Source of the DNA: CAVPKN01 sp963832835
Lineage (GTDB): Bacteria; Chlamydiota; Chlamydiia; Chlamydiales; JAAKFR01
Direction: 5' to 3'
Assembly: GCA_963832835.1 (NCBI GenBank)
Contig: CAWHVD010000001.1
Location: 2,232,001 to 2,296,000 of the forward strand
Length of the DNA: 64,000 nt
Positions 45,711 to 54,440 of this stretch are shown here, piece after piece. The translations under genes were made by a program, and so were the position numbers. The notes beneath the pieces are model-generated. The model ran no database searches, was not told the DNA's origin, and saw nothing but the letters and a program-made list of their open reading frames with translations. The number at the start of each line of letters is the position of its first letter. Position 1 is the stretch's first letter.

Positions 45711-46691
45711 ATGACAATCACCTATGCCCAAGAAAAAGAGACCGCTATCGAAGCGGTAGTACAGGCGTCAGACTTGGCGCGGCTGTGCCAAGGCCAACTT
45801 GCTGCCTTGGACATAGTGAATAAAGAGGATCTCTCACCGGTCACTATTACCGATTTTAGCGTCCAAGCCCTAATCAATATGCATTTACTCCGAACCTTCC
45901 CCGGCGATGCCATTATGGGTGAAGAAGACACTCTGTTTTTGCGCAATCCACAACATGTGTTGATCAAAGAGAAGGTCATCGAACAGATTGAAAAAATTTT
46001 CCCTGGCACACCAGAAATGGCCATTTTGGATGCCATCGACCAAGGGGGAAGCAAAGGAGGACCTAAAGGACGTTTTTGGGTACTCGATCCCATTGACGGT
46101 ACACGTGGATTTATCCAACAAGAGCCGTATGCGATTGCTTTAGCGCTCGTGGAAGAGGGAGCAGTTGTCTTGGGTGTGCTCGGGTGTCCCCGTTTTGATC
46201 TCAAAGGGCATACAGGCGGAGCCCTCTTTGTGGCAGTGAAAGGACAAGGGACCACCATGATCCCTTACGACACTTTCGAACGAATTCCTCTACAGGTCAG
46301 GCCATCACAGCAACTGATCTATTGTGAGCCGCATACACTCTCGCAAACCCATTCCCATTCACTCGCCTTTGAAGTTTCCAAAAAAATCGGAGCTCATCCC
46401 CATCCTTTTCGCCTCGATAGCCAATGCAAATATTCCCATATAGCCCATGGCGATGCGGCCATTTATCTACGGATTCCTACGCGGATCTCTCATGATGAAT
46501 ATATTTGGGATCATGCGGCTGGAGCAATTGTTGTGGAGGAAGCTGGTGGAAAAGTATCCGACATGAATGGGAAGCCCCTCGACTTTAGTCAAGGGATCTC
46601 CCTTTCCAAAAACACGGGTATTGTCGCCTCAAACGGATTCATTCACGACCGCGTCATTGCCGCCATCCAATCCCTGAATCAAAATATTTAA
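45711..46691 (+). CDS. cysQ: Inositol monophosphatase-superfamily protein (CysQ/HAL2-like)
   Basis: The 326-residue metal-dependent phosphatase contains GEEDTLF and FWVLDPIDGTRGFIQQEPYA, the metal-binding motifs of the 3'(2'),5'-bisphosphate nucleotidase branch (HAL2/SAL1-like), and WDHAAGAIVVEEAGG near the end. It would hydrolyse PAP or a related compound to AMP. I start at the ATG at 45711; a GTG at 45690 would add seven residues. Its place between aas and ldh matches CT774 of C. trachomatis. Confidence 0.88.
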   Translation: MTITYAQEKETAIEAVVQASDLARLCQGQLAALDIVNKEDLSPVTITDFSVQALINMHLLRTFPGDAIMGEEDTLFLRNPQHVLIKEKVIEQIEKIFPGTPEMAILDAIDQGGSKGGPKGRFWVLDPIDGTRGFIQQEPYAIALALVEEGAVVLGVLGCPRFDLKGHTGGALFVAVKGQGTTMIPYDTFERIPLQVRPSQQLIYCEPHTLSQTHSHSLAFEVSKKIGAHPHPFRLDSQCKYSHIAHGDAAIYLRIPTRISHDEYIWDHAAGAIVVEEAGGKVSDMNGKPLDFSQGISLSKNTGIVASNGFIHDRVIAAIQSLNQNI

Positions 46692-46730
46692 ATTAAATTA
46701 CACCACAGTTGTTTTCTTTGAGGAAAGGGT

Positions 46731-47828
46731 TTAGGTGCGGAAAACAGGGGCTAGAGTACGCTTGCCGATACCCTGAAGGATATTTTGTTCTGCAAGCTCT
46801 TTGGCCACAAGATAAGTAGGCAGTTTTTTCTGCTCCGACACTTCTAAAATGGTAGTCATGACATCGTAGATCCGATCGACATGCTCCTGGGCAGAAGTAG
46901 GATCAAAGCCTTCGGGCTCTAATTCGACACACACAGCAAGCAAACCACCTGCGTTGATGACGTAGTCGGGAGCGTAAAGAATGCCTCTTTGAAAAAGGGC
47001 ATCTCCATCTTGCTGCGAAAGAAGTTGATTATTGGCAAGTCCGGCAACAGCTCGGCAGCGGAGATTTGGAATGGATACGGGATTTAGGATAGCTCCTAAA
47101 GCGCAAGGGACAAATACGTCACAGGAAACAGAGAGGATTTTATCAGGAGAGACAACTTCTACCCCAAATTCTTTGACAGCCCACTCGACGGCCTCCTGGT
47201 TAACATCGGAAACGATCAAGTGAGCGCCCCCCCAAAAGAGACGCTCAGCAAGGCGCATCCCTACTGCGCCAAGGCCCTGGACCGCAAATGTTTTGCCAGC
47301 AACCGAATCACTACCCCATATGTTTTGACATACAGCTTGAATGCCACGCATCCCTCCAAAAGAGGTGAATCGTGAAGGATCGCCACTGGATTTGCGATTG
47401 GGCAATCCCACGGCGTAAGGGGTACCCTCACCTATTTGCGCCACTTCACGGACAGTGATGCCCACATCCTCAGCACAGATATATTGCCCATCAAAGTAGT
47501 TCACTGCCTCGGCAAAAGCGCGCAAAAGCTCTGGAGATTTAGGCTGCTTACTATCGGCAAAAATAATGCTTTTTCCTCCTCCTGTTCCCGTCTCCGAAAC
47601 AGCGGCCTTATAGGTCATCCCCTGAGCCAACCGCAGAACATCATTAAGCCCCTCTTCAAATGTTTTGTATGGATAAGCCCGGACCCCTCCTAGGGCTGGC
47701 CCTAAACGCGTGTCATGAAGAGCTACAATCGCATGCAAGCCGCTCTCATCCTCTTTGAACTCCACGACGCGTTCGTATCCGTTGACTTCGATTTCGCGTG
47801 CCGTTAAGCTAATAGATACTTTATTCAT
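46731..47828 (-). CDS. ldh: Leucine dehydrogenase (Glu/Leu/Phe/Val dehydrogenase family)
   Basis: The 365-residue enzyme catalyses NAD-dependent oxidative deamination of branched-chain amino acids. The substrate region RLAQGMTYKAAVSETGTGGGKS carries the glycine-rich loop and catalytic lysine. The Rossmann site AVQGLGAVGMRLAERLFWGG lies near 185, and NNQLL and DYVINAGG mark the C-terminal half. A GAGGT ribosome site precedes the ATG. It is divergent from ppa with a 164-bp palindromic element between. The same ldh-ppa neighbourhood is found in Chlamydia (CT773/CT772). Confidence 0.93.
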   Translation of the reverse strand: MNKVSISLTAREIEVNGYERVVEFKEDESGLHAIVALHDTRLGPALGGVRAYPYKTFEEGLNDVLRLAQGMTYKAAVSETGTGGGKSIIFADSKQPKSPELLRAFAEAVNYFDGQYICAEDVGITVREVAQIGEGTPYAVGLPNRKSSGDPSRFTSFGGMRGIQAVCQNIWGSDSVAGKTFAVQGLGAVGMRLAERLFWGGAHLIVSDVNQEAVEWAVKEFGVEVVSPDKILSVSCDVFVPCALGAILNPVSIPNLRCRAVAGLANNQLLSQQDGDALFQRGILYAPDYVINAGGLLAVCVELEPEGFDPTSAQEHVDRIYDVMTTILEVSEQKKLPTYLVAKELAEQNILQGIGKRTLAPVFRT

Positions 47829-47888
47829 ACAAGACCTCTAGTAAATTACTTGAGATATTCTCATAGAAATAAGCTTTAAAGTCAATGA

Positions 47889-48052
47889 TCCTAGATTCGG
47901 CAGTTCGAGTCGGTGAAGAAGTGCAAGATTTTGAGTTAGAATCACTTTCGGTGGGGGCGAACATTCCCAAACGGTGAAGGCGGCCCACAACGAAAGTGAT
48001 TATGGCTCAAAAGATTGCGCTTCTTCACCGACTCGAACTGCCGAATCTAGGA
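47889..48052. mobile_element. Palindromic miniature element, family C
   Basis: 164 bp with perfect 33-bp inverted ends (TCCTAGATTCGGCAGTTCGA... and its complement) that continue imperfectly almost to the centre, so the whole element could fold into one hairpin. Direct TGA triplets flank it (47886-47888, 48053-48055), again a TNA duplication. It is non-coding and splits the ldh/ppa divergent promoter region. Confidence 0.85.
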
Positions 48053-48117
48053 TGATACTTGACTCTTGTAAGGGTGTTCACTAAACTGCTTCCTATCTAT
48101 TTAAAAAAAGGCTTGAA

Positions 48118-48810
48118 ATGAACGACGAACCGCTTTGGAACTTGATGAACCTCTTTTGCCGCTCCCACCCATGGCATGGCGTGGCTATTGGTGAGAATGC
48201 ACCTGCGGAGATCCACTGTTATATCGAGATCGTGCCCACCGACACAGTTAAATTTGAATTAGATAAACCTACGGGACTTTTGAAGGCCGACCGACCCCAA
48301 AAATATTCTAACTACTGCCCCAGTTTATATGGGCTGATTCCTCAAACATATGCAGGAAGGCGCGTCGGAGACTACTGTAGCCTGAAGACAGGGCGTAGTG
48401 GAATTATGGGCGATAACGATCCTTTGGACATCTGTGTTTTGACGGAAAAGCCTATTTTAAGAGGTGATATACTTGTCACAGCCGTACCTATCGGTGGAAT
48501 ACGCGCCATTGATGGCGATGAAGCCGATGACAAGATCATTGCAGTGCTCAAAGGGGATCTGATTTATGAACATGTCGATGACATTACTAAATGTCCTATC
48601 AACTTAATTGACAGGCTCAAACACTATTTTCTCACTTATAAAGAATCCTCCGAAGAGCTTTCATTAAAAGATAAACGCCGCATGGAAATCATAGAAGTGT
48701 ATGGAAAAAGTGAGGCGATGGAAGTGATTGCCCTTGCAGAGGCCGATTATGATGAGCTTTTCCCACAAAACAGAGAACTTCTCCGTCAGACCTTGGATAG
48801 GATGTCTTGA
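48118..48810 (+). CDS. ppa: Inorganic pyrophosphatase, family I
   Basis: The 230-residue cytoplasmic enzyme hydrolyses pyrophosphate. It has EIVPTDTVKFELDK, the YGLIPQTYAG segment and the metal-binding signature GDNDPLDICV, followed by IGGIRAIDGDEADDKIIAVL. It is somewhat longer than the E. coli enzyme, as in other chlamydiae. An AAAGGC-type ribosome site precedes the ATG. Its 3' end overlaps the convergent nudix gene by 25 bp. Confidence 0.95.
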   Translation: MNDEPLWNLMNLFCRSHPWHGVAIGENAPAEIHCYIEIVPTDTVKFELDKPTGLLKADRPQKYSNYCPSLYGLIPQTYAGRRVGDYCSLKTGRSGIMGDNDPLDICVLTEKPILRGDILVTAVPIGGIRAIDGDEADDKIIAVLKGDLIYEHVDDITKCPINLIDRLKHYFLTYKESSEELSLKDKRRMEIIEVYGKSEAMEVIALAEADYDELFPQNRELLRQTLDRMS

Positions 48811-49205
48811 ATGGCAACGCATACTTGCTTGGTAGCAGGGAAAGTAGCAAGCCTCTTTGCCTCAGGCAGCGTATTCCATTTGAAATCGGAGATTTCGGCT
48901 GCTTGGATTACTACATCTCCTTGAACCTCTGCAGGGAAATACATAACCGTTTTAGAGACGAGTTTCCCTTTCCAGCGAAAGATATATTTTTCTTCTAGCT
49001 GAGGAACATCCAAAAATCGGACGATCTCTAACCCTGTCTCTTCCTTTAATTCCCGAATAGCTGCATCTCGGATTTCTTCACTTGGGTTAGCATGCCCTTT
49101 GGGAAAAGCCCAGTGGCCATGACCATGCTTAACTAGTAATGCTTCCCAACGACTCTGGACACGCCGCAACGGAATTATCCCATAAGAAATATCTACACGA
49201 GCCAT
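48786..49205 (-). CDS. Nudix hydrolase (MutT/Ap4A-hydrolase type)
   Basis: The 139-residue protein has a complete Nudix box from G37 to L59 (E43, R51, E52, E55, E56, G58). The preceding WAFPKGHANP resembles bis(5'-nucleosyl)-tetraphosphatases, so an Ap4A-type substrate is likely but unproven. It corresponds in position to CT771. A strong rho-independent terminator ends immediately before its ATG, so either its own promoter is elsewhere or transcription reads through. Confidence 0.9.
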   Translation of the reverse strand: MARVDISYGIIPLRRVQSRWEALLVKHGHGHWAFPKGHANPSEEIRDAAIRELKEETGLEIVRFLDVPQLEEKYIFRWKGKLVSKTVMYFPAEVQGDVVIQAAEISDFKWNTLPEAKRLATFPATKQVCVAIQDILSKV

Positions 49206-49238
49206 AAAAAAAGGATAAAAGATTCCATTCTTTTATCC
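49206..49238 (-). terminator. Rho-independent terminator on minus strand
   Basis: Reading minus: GGATAAAAGA, six-base loop, TCTTTTATCC, then seven T residues directly before the nudix ATG. A perfect 10-bp stem plus T-run is a textbook terminator, here for a transcript coming from the gene-free region 49240-49680. Confidence 0.75.
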
Positions 49239-49683
49239 TCTAAAAAAATAACGTGCATGAAGATAGACAGTCGGTATACGCGTTTCCGGCACAATTCAGG
49301 GTTAAGACCCCGTGCCTTAATCGAATCACCTGCCAAACCCACAGTTTGGACTTACGATGAGACGAACCGCCACAAGAACCACCGCTAGAAACGATCTGAA
49401 CTCTCATGAGCTCACCTCGACTAGCCTATCAACACTTTTCCCCTTTTTTTCGGGTGAGGAGTTCGAGCGAACTGCCTACTCGATGCTTGTGTTGAGTGCC
49501 TTTAAAGGTCCGTCAGGAACTGAGGGATCTCTTGGGAAACATCGTCCCGGCGCTCATCGATTTCGGTCGCTATTACCCGTAGGGGATACGGGGGCACGTC
49601 TCCGCAATCTAACTATTCGACAGCAAATACATAAAAATGTTCATTTTCAATTTTTTTCTTGATCTAAATTCCACCTATTAAGG
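49239..49683 (-). ncRNA. Candidate structured non-coding RNA, unassigned
   Basis: About 445 bases without a convincing gene. They contain many complementary segments: GGCAC/GTGCC with inner GGG/CCC (49288-49316), CCAAAC/GTTTGG (49333-49349), a 12-bp stem GAACTC+CTCACC with GGTGAG+GAGTTC (49398-49464), CAACAC (49430-49435) with GTGTTG (49489-49494) in a pseudoknot arrangement, and CCCGTA/TACGGG near 49576. A minus-strand terminator follows at 49206. I looked for tmRNA and RNase P signatures and found none. Strand is inferred from the terminator only. Confidence 0.4.
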
Positions 49684-49715
49684 ATCTTCTTTGCATCTAG
49701 AGATGCAAAGAAGAT
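49684..49715 (-). terminator. Hairpin behind fabF
   Basis: A perfect 14-bp stem ATCTTCTTTGCATC/GATGCAAAGAAGAT with a four-base loop, 16 bases after the fabF stop. No T-run follows, so termination is plausible but not certain. Confidence 0.5.
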
Positions 49716-49730
49716 GCGAGAGCTAATAAG

Positions 49731-50984
49731 TTAGCGGTAAGGGGCGAAGACGATAGTCGAGTTGTGTCCGCCAAAGCCAAAAGAATTTGAGAGAGCAACA
49801 TCGACTTTATGCTCCTGCATACTGTGAGCCACCGGATCAATATCGCCAAGGGCAGGCTCAGGATCATCCAGGTTGATTGTAGGATGGAGTTTGTCTGTTT
49901 TGATTGCCATTACAGTCGCAATGGCTTCAATCCCCCCGGCAGCACCGAGGCAATGCCCAGTCATCGACTTGGTGGCATTCATTTTGATGTGTTTTGTTAG
50001 GGGGCCAAACACTTTGTGGACCGCCTCAATTTCTGCTGTATCCCCAAGCGGTGTCGAAGTGGCATGAGCATTGATATAATTGACCCGTTCTTTAGAGACG
50101 CCCGCATCTGCGAGCGCCTGGATCATGCACTCAGAAACTCCCCTACCATCTTCACGTGGTGCGGTCATGTGATACGCATCACAGCCTACTGCACCACCTA
50201 GATATTCGCACAAAATGGGAGCACCGCGGGCTAAGGCATGTTCTAGGCTCTCGATGAGAAGGACTCCAGCCCCTTCGCCCATCACAAAACCATCGCGTCC
50301 TCTATCCCAAGGCCGAGACGCTTGCTCTGGAGCATCATTGCGCTCAGAGAGGGCTTTATTGGCGACAAACCCGGCGAGGCCCACAGGATAAATGGCAGCC
50401 TCTGATCCCCCACACAGCATCACATCGGCATGGCCCATACGGATATGGTTGGCCGCAGCAGCAATACTATAGTTTGCCGTCGCACATGCGGTGGATATGG
50501 AGTAGTTCGGACCCATAAACCCTAGATCGATACCTAAAAGAGCACCACCCATATTGGTGATGATGTACGGGATAAAGAAGGGCGTTAAACGGCGCAGCCC
50601 CTTCTCAGTTAAAGCTACTGTTCCTTCGTAAAAAGTACGCAGGCCTCCCATCCCGGAGCCGATGATCACCCCAGAGCGGGTTTTATCGAAGCTCTCTAGG
50701 ATTTCGGGAGTGACCCCGGCCATCTCAAGAGCTTTTTTACCCGCTACAGTTGCAAAACGGATAAAAGGGTCGATGCGTCGATCTTGTTTACGATCGATAT
50801 AGGCACTTGCATCAAAATCAGGAATCCTTGCAGCAAAGCGAGTGGGGTAATCATCACAGGCGAAATGCGTAATCGGGCATACACCACTTTTGCCGGAAAG
50901 AAGGCTGTCATAAAATACATCGACATCGTTTCCAAAACAAGAAACGACCCCCATTCCTGTGACAACGATCCTTTTTTTACCCAT
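49731..50984 (-). CDS. fabF: 3-oxoacyl-ACP synthase II
   Basis: The 417-residue condensing enzyme elongates fatty acids on ACP. The Cys-His-His triad is C167 (STACATANYSIA), H307 (NAHATSTPLGD) and H344 (MTGHCLGAAGG). The length is standard for FabF. The start overlaps the rsfS stop by 8 bp, so it is the distal gene of a compact operon (HAD phosphatase, nadD, rsfS, fabF). It corresponds to CT770. Confidence 0.96.
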   Translation of the reverse strand: MGKKRIVVTGMGVVSCFGNDVDVFYDSLLSGKSGVCPITHFACDDYPTRFAARIPDFDASAYIDRKQDRRIDPFIRFATVAGKKALEMAGVTPEILESFDKTRSGVIIGSGMGGLRTFYEGTVALTEKGLRRLTPFFIPYIITNMGGALLGIDLGFMGPNYSISTACATANYSIAAAANHIRMGHADVMLCGGSEAAIYPVGLAGFVANKALSERNDAPEQASRPWDRGRDGFVMGEGAGVLLIESLEHALARGAPILCEYLGGAVGCDAYHMTAPREDGRGVSECMIQALADAGVSKERVNYINAHATSTPLGDTAEIEAVHKVFGPLTKHIKMNATKSMTGHCLGAAGGIEAIATVMAIKTDKLHPTINLDDPEPALGDIDPVAHSMQEHKVDVALSNSFGFGGHNSTIVFAPYR

Positions 50985-51354
50985 TATGCTTCCCTTGGTT
51001 TAACACGATTTGGAGATCTACAATCTTCCCCTCACGCCATAGTTCTTCTAAACGGTACTTATCACGTAGACCTGGCTTGAAAAGATGGATTACAATCTCC
51101 AGGTAGTCGATGACTACCCACTCCCCTTGGTCAAGCCCTTCAACGTGCAAAGGGGTCTCCCCTTCTTCTTTTAACTTTGCGACTACCTCTTTAGCGAGGG
51201 CGATAACATGTTTATCTACATTTCCCTCTGCAATCAAAAAATAGTCAGTCAATGTCGAGATGCCCCGCACATCAAGAACAAGAATATTAAAGCCCTTCTT
51301 GTCGAACAACAATTGAGCGATAGCATTGAGTAGTTGCGCAGGATCTCTCTTCAT
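50977..51354 (-). CDS. rsfS: Ribosome silencing factor RsfS/YbeB (Iojap family)
   Basis: The 125-residue protein binds uL14 on the 50S subunit and blocks subunit joining during starvation. The family pattern is clear: LDVRGISTLTDYFLIAEGNV, then LHVEGLDQGEWVVIDYLEIVIHLF and the final YRLEELW. It lies between nadD (4-bp overlap) and fabF (8-bp overlap); nadD-rsfS adjacency is common across bacteria. Confidence 0.95.
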   Translation of the reverse strand: MKRDPAQLLNAIAQLLFDKKGFNILVLDVRGISTLTDYFLIAEGNVDKHVIALAKEVVAKLKEEGETPLHVEGLDQGEWVVIDYLEIVIHLFKPGLRDKYRLEELWREGKIVDLQIVLNQGKHNG

Positions 51355-51989
51355 ATCAAGGCATTAAAATATAATTGATGAGCGTATATATAGTCCAGGA
51401 CTTTCGAAGGCAGGAGGTGGCCGCAGTACATTTTTTTTTTTAATCTGCTCCGGATTTCCGTTGAGCTAATATCCAATTGCCGCGTTAAAACCACTCCTTT
51501 GCGGATGGCCAAAGAGATTTCATCGCTAATCCCCCATGTTGGAAGTTGTTTTGTCAACTCAGCATAGTTGCGGGACCCGATCCATAGCGGGACAAGTCGG
51601 ATCAACTCCAATGGCTCCTTCCACTCTGGAAACCGGAACAGGGTGTCTTGTGAGCAAAGTAAGCTAAAAGTGCAATCAGGATGCGCCTGAATAAGAGCTT
51701 TTACTGTGTCGATGGTGTAAGAGGGCGGGGACCGATTCAACTCCTCAGAGCAAATTTTAAAATCAGGAATAGACTCTATGGCCAATTCGATCATTTTTAA
51801 TCGGTGACAGGAGGGCAGAGGGGGCTCATGCACCCTAAAAGGAGAAAGATGTGAGGGGATAAGCCAAACCTCATCTAACTCTTTTTTTTCTTTTAACTCT
51901 AAAGCCAGATTGATGTGACCAAAATGGATAGGGTTAAAGGTACCTCCAAAAAGACCAATTTGCCGATGGTTCACTATAAAATTTCCCAT
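51351..51989 (-). CDS. nadD: Nicotinate-nucleotide adenylyltransferase
   Basis: The 212-residue enzyme makes deamido-NAD from nicotinate mononucleotide and ATP. It has the nucleotidyltransferase site GLFGGTFNPIHFGHI (13-27) and a C-terminal SSTEIRSRLKK (the ISSTxxR motif). It overlaps the upstream HAD gene by 16 bp and rsfS by 4 bp. I do not recall this gene in Chlamydia trachomatis at this site, so it may mark the greater biosynthetic ability of environmental relatives. Confidence 0.93.
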   Translation of the reverse strand: MGNFIVNHRQIGLFGGTFNPIHFGHINLALELKEKKELDEVWLIPSHLSPFRVHEPPLPSCHRLKMIELAIESIPDFKICSEELNRSPPSYTIDTVKALIQAHPDCTFSLLCSQDTLFRFPEWKEPLELIRLVPLWIGSRNYAELTKQLPTWGISDEISLAIRKGVVLTRQLDISSTEIRSRLKKKMYCGHLLPSKVLDYIYAHQLYFNALI

Positions 51990-52594
51990 CCTCGCTTATG
52001 GGCGACTTTTTTTAAGAGGCGCTGAGGATTGACAGCGACTGCAATATGTGCCGCTTCCAAAAAAGGAAGATCGAGATGACTATCTGAGAAAGCTACGGTT
52101 TTTTGACCACCGAGTCCAAGAATTTCTGATTTTTTTCGATCCCCATCCATCAAGAGAGTCAACTCAGCAAATTTGCCTTCCGCATCTACCTGGTACTCTG
52201 TTGCAAAAACCTTCTCTACTCCTAACTTCCCCGCAACATGCTCGACAAAAAAACGGGGGGAATTGGATAGAATCATGCACTCAAATCCCCTATCACGCAT
52301 GCGCTTCAGTCTCAAAACGGCAGGAGGGTACCAAAGCTCTTCAAGCCGTTCTTCCAAAAATTGTCCTATATAAGGGAGAAGGGAATCGACCGTGCATCCC
52401 TTAAAAGAACGCTCGAACGCCAAACAATGCAGTTCCCAAAGCGAGAGCCCCAATACCCGATGCCGAGCGTAGGTATATGCATAGTAGAGCATATCGCGCT
52501 TAGAGAGAAAACCTTGTTCGCATAAAAAATCACAGAATGCCCAACTACCGTTGGTTTTTAGAAGGGTGCCATCTAAATCGAAAGCTGCAATCAC
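51974..52594 (-). CDS. HAD-IB family phosphatase
   Basis: The 206-residue protein has motif I FDLDGTLL at the N-terminus (D5 and D7), motif II CMILSNSPRFFVEHVAG, and motif IV VAFSDSHLDLPFLEAA. The helical cap YYAYTYARHRVLGLSLWELH is that of the HAD-IB subfamily, whose members dephosphorylate phosphoserine or phospholipid intermediates; the substrate here is open. It is the first gene of the nadD-rsfS-fabF transcription unit. Confidence 0.87.
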   Translation of the reverse strand: MIAAFDLDGTLLKTNGSWAFCDFLCEQGFLSKRDMLYYAYTYARHRVLGLSLWELHCLAFERSFKGCTVDSLLPYIGQFLEERLEELWYPPAVLRLKRMRDRGFECMILSNSPRFFVEHVAGKLGVEKVFATEYQVDAEGKFAELTLLMDGDRKKSEILGLGGQKTVAFSDSHLDLPFLEAAHIAVAVNPQRLLKKVAHKRGWEIL

Positions 52595-52619
52595 TTGGGA
52601 CTAACCCTTTTAAATATTT

Positions 52620-52698
52620 CGTGCCCTTGTTCGGGTGTGTGTCCGTACCCGATTAAAACCAGAATCGGGCATGGACCCGTGCACGGAGCAAGGGCACG
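52620..52698. repeat. 79-bp imperfect palindrome
   Basis: CGTGCCCTTGTTCGGGTG... pairs with ...CACGGAGCAAGGGCACG, and ACCCGATT with AATCGGGC around a short A-rich loop. It fills the gap between two same-strand genes and could be a miniature element or a terminator without a T-run. Confidence 0.6.
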
Positions 52699-52715
52699 TT
52701 TGCGAGGCAGACATC

Positions 52716-54374
52716 TTAGATTTTTTTCAAATCTTGTATTTTCTTTTTGATTTCAGTGATACTCTCGTCAATCTTAGCCAAGGTCTGCTTTTCATCTTCC
52801 ATAAGCTCACCATAACGCATCGCTTTTTCAAAGTCTAGCCCTGATCCACCCGTTATTTTTCGGTATTCTTCAATCTGGGATTTGATCTCTTTACGTCTTT
52901 CGCTTCTCTGCTCTAAAATCGCTTCCAGATCTTCCAATGCAGCTCTGTCGTCTGCAGAAAGAGACAGGACGGCCTGGCTTTGCCTTTCAGCAATTTGATC
53001 CCTGATCATCTTGAGAGAACGCTCTAGATGCTGTCTTTCAGCTTTTGTGATCGATAGGGATGGTAGGACCCTGCGAACCTCTTCTAATTCTAGCTTGAGC
53101 GATTCAATGGGCTCTTGCGAGACACCGTTTTGTAGGGTCTCCAGCTGCTGCTTAAAGCTCTCTATCTTTTCCTGACGTGCTTTTTCAAACTCAGCCTCTT
53201 TCTGACGCCGTTCCAGTTCTGCCAAATCCCGCCTTGCTTCGAGAGGCTCCCGGGCTTGGCGGAGCAGATCTTTCAGCATATGGACATCATTGCGGGTGAG
53301 CTCCACTTCACGCATTTCGCGACTAATTGCATCGAGCACACTCATCCCTTCTTCCATAGAGACGGGATTTTCACTCTGCGCTTTCATAAACTCTTCGATC
53401 TTCTGCTGAAGTTCGACTGCATTCTCAGATGACTTTTGGCGGTGTTCAGCGTATTCTTTTTTGAGCTCTTTCTCCATCCCTTTGAGTTTATCCCAACACC
53501 CGCTGAGCATCTCGCGTGTAGCAGAGAAGGCATGCGTATTCAGGGTCAGGATTTTGGCGATCATCTGTAAATTTTTGATCTCTGTACGGAATAAAAAGAC
53601 TGACCGGCGCACCTCATTCTCATCAAAATTTTCCTCGGAGAAATAACCATCCACAAAATCAGTGACATCTTCAATAAACATGTCGCTGATCGCTCTGATC
53701 AACTCTTTGCGAGCTGGAAAAACCTGGTCCCCTAATTGAGAGAGCGATTGGAAAAATTTGTTTTTCTGGCGGATACGCATTTCTGTACGGATCAATTCTT
53801 TGCGTAAAGAGTTGATACGTGCGGCATACAAATTTAAGAGGTTAAGCTGTTTTTGCAGCCGCTGGTAGGTCGAGAACCTCTCTTCAAGGGAATGGGTCGG
53901 GTAAGGCAGATCCACATCGGGAGTTTTCTCAAGAATTTCTTCTAAATGAGCATGGTACCCTTTCACTTCATTTTCTAAAGCGTCGATGGCAAGGTTGATC
54001 TGCTCGACTGCGAATGCGGTCTCTTCATCGAGAAGATTTTTAAGACGACGCCCTTCTCGGGTCAGTTCAATATAGTCCGCCCATAATTGAGTGCGCACAG
54101 CAGCAGCCAGATTTTCTTTGAATAAAGGGAGGCAGACCTTGCGTACTTCCCAAAATCCCCTAAAGTTAGGGTTGCCGGCCTGGGCAAGTGAATCGCGCAT
54201 AAATTCAATACACGCTTTCAACTTCTCCTCTGATGAGGGGAGACTGTCGAGTTGTTTAAGAAAACTATCGATCTGTTGGGTATCGACGTCTTGGATGTCT
54301 TGCTGAGGAGAATCTTCTACTTCCATGGGAATGGTTTGGCTCATATTTTGAGGGGCGTTCAAGTAAATTGACAA
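52716..54374 (-). CDS. Coiled-coil protein, CT768-like
   Basis: The 552-residue protein is almost entirely heptad-rich and charged, with long predicted coiled coils from about 60 to 550 and no signal or membrane segment. The N-terminus (SQTIPMEVEDSPQQDIQDVD) is acidic and disordered. Size and position between rsfS and mqnC match the uncharacterised CT768 of C. trachomatis. Function is unknown; a structural or regulatory role is only a guess. It is divergent from mqnC with 66 bp between. Confidence 0.85.
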   Translation of the reverse strand: MSIYLNAPQNMSQTIPMEVEDSPQQDIQDVDTQQIDSFLKQLDSLPSSEEKLKACIEFMRDSLAQAGNPNFRGFWEVRKVCLPLFKENLAAAVRTQLWADYIELTREGRRLKNLLDEETAFAVEQINLAIDALENEVKGYHAHLEEILEKTPDVDLPYPTHSLEERFSTYQRLQKQLNLLNLYAARINSLRKELIRTEMRIRQKNKFFQSLSQLGDQVFPARKELIRAISDMFIEDVTDFVDGYFSEENFDENEVRRSVFLFRTEIKNLQMIAKILTLNTHAFSATREMLSGCWDKLKGMEKELKKEYAEHRQKSSENAVELQQKIEEFMKAQSENPVSMEEGMSVLDAISREMREVELTRNDVHMLKDLLRQAREPLEARRDLAELERRQKEAEFEKARQEKIESFKQQLETLQNGVSQEPIESLKLELEEVRRVLPSLSITKAERQHLERSLKMIRDQIAERQSQAVLSLSADDRAALEDLEAILEQRSERRKEIKSQIEEYRKITGGSGLDFEKAMRYGELMEDEKQTLAKIDESITEIKKKIQDLKKI

Positions 54375-54440
54375 AAAAGTTTAAAGTGAGGATGTTAATC
54401 ATTTCCACGACTTTTCGTCAATGAGCCAAACAGAGATATT

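Noticed and set aside
49357..49662. 101-codon plus-strand frame between the nudix and fabF genes
   Set aside because: Arg/Thr/Ser-rich sequence with no recognisable domain or good ribosome site, overlapping strong RNA-like inverted repeats; non-coding structure explains it better.
49239..49683. tmRNA, RNase P RNA or tRNA in the structured region
   Set aside because: No GGxTTCGAC 5' consensus or LAA-type tag, no GAGGAAAGTCC/P4 motif, and the TTCGATT loop at 49318-49326 (minus strand) lacks a pairing T-stem.
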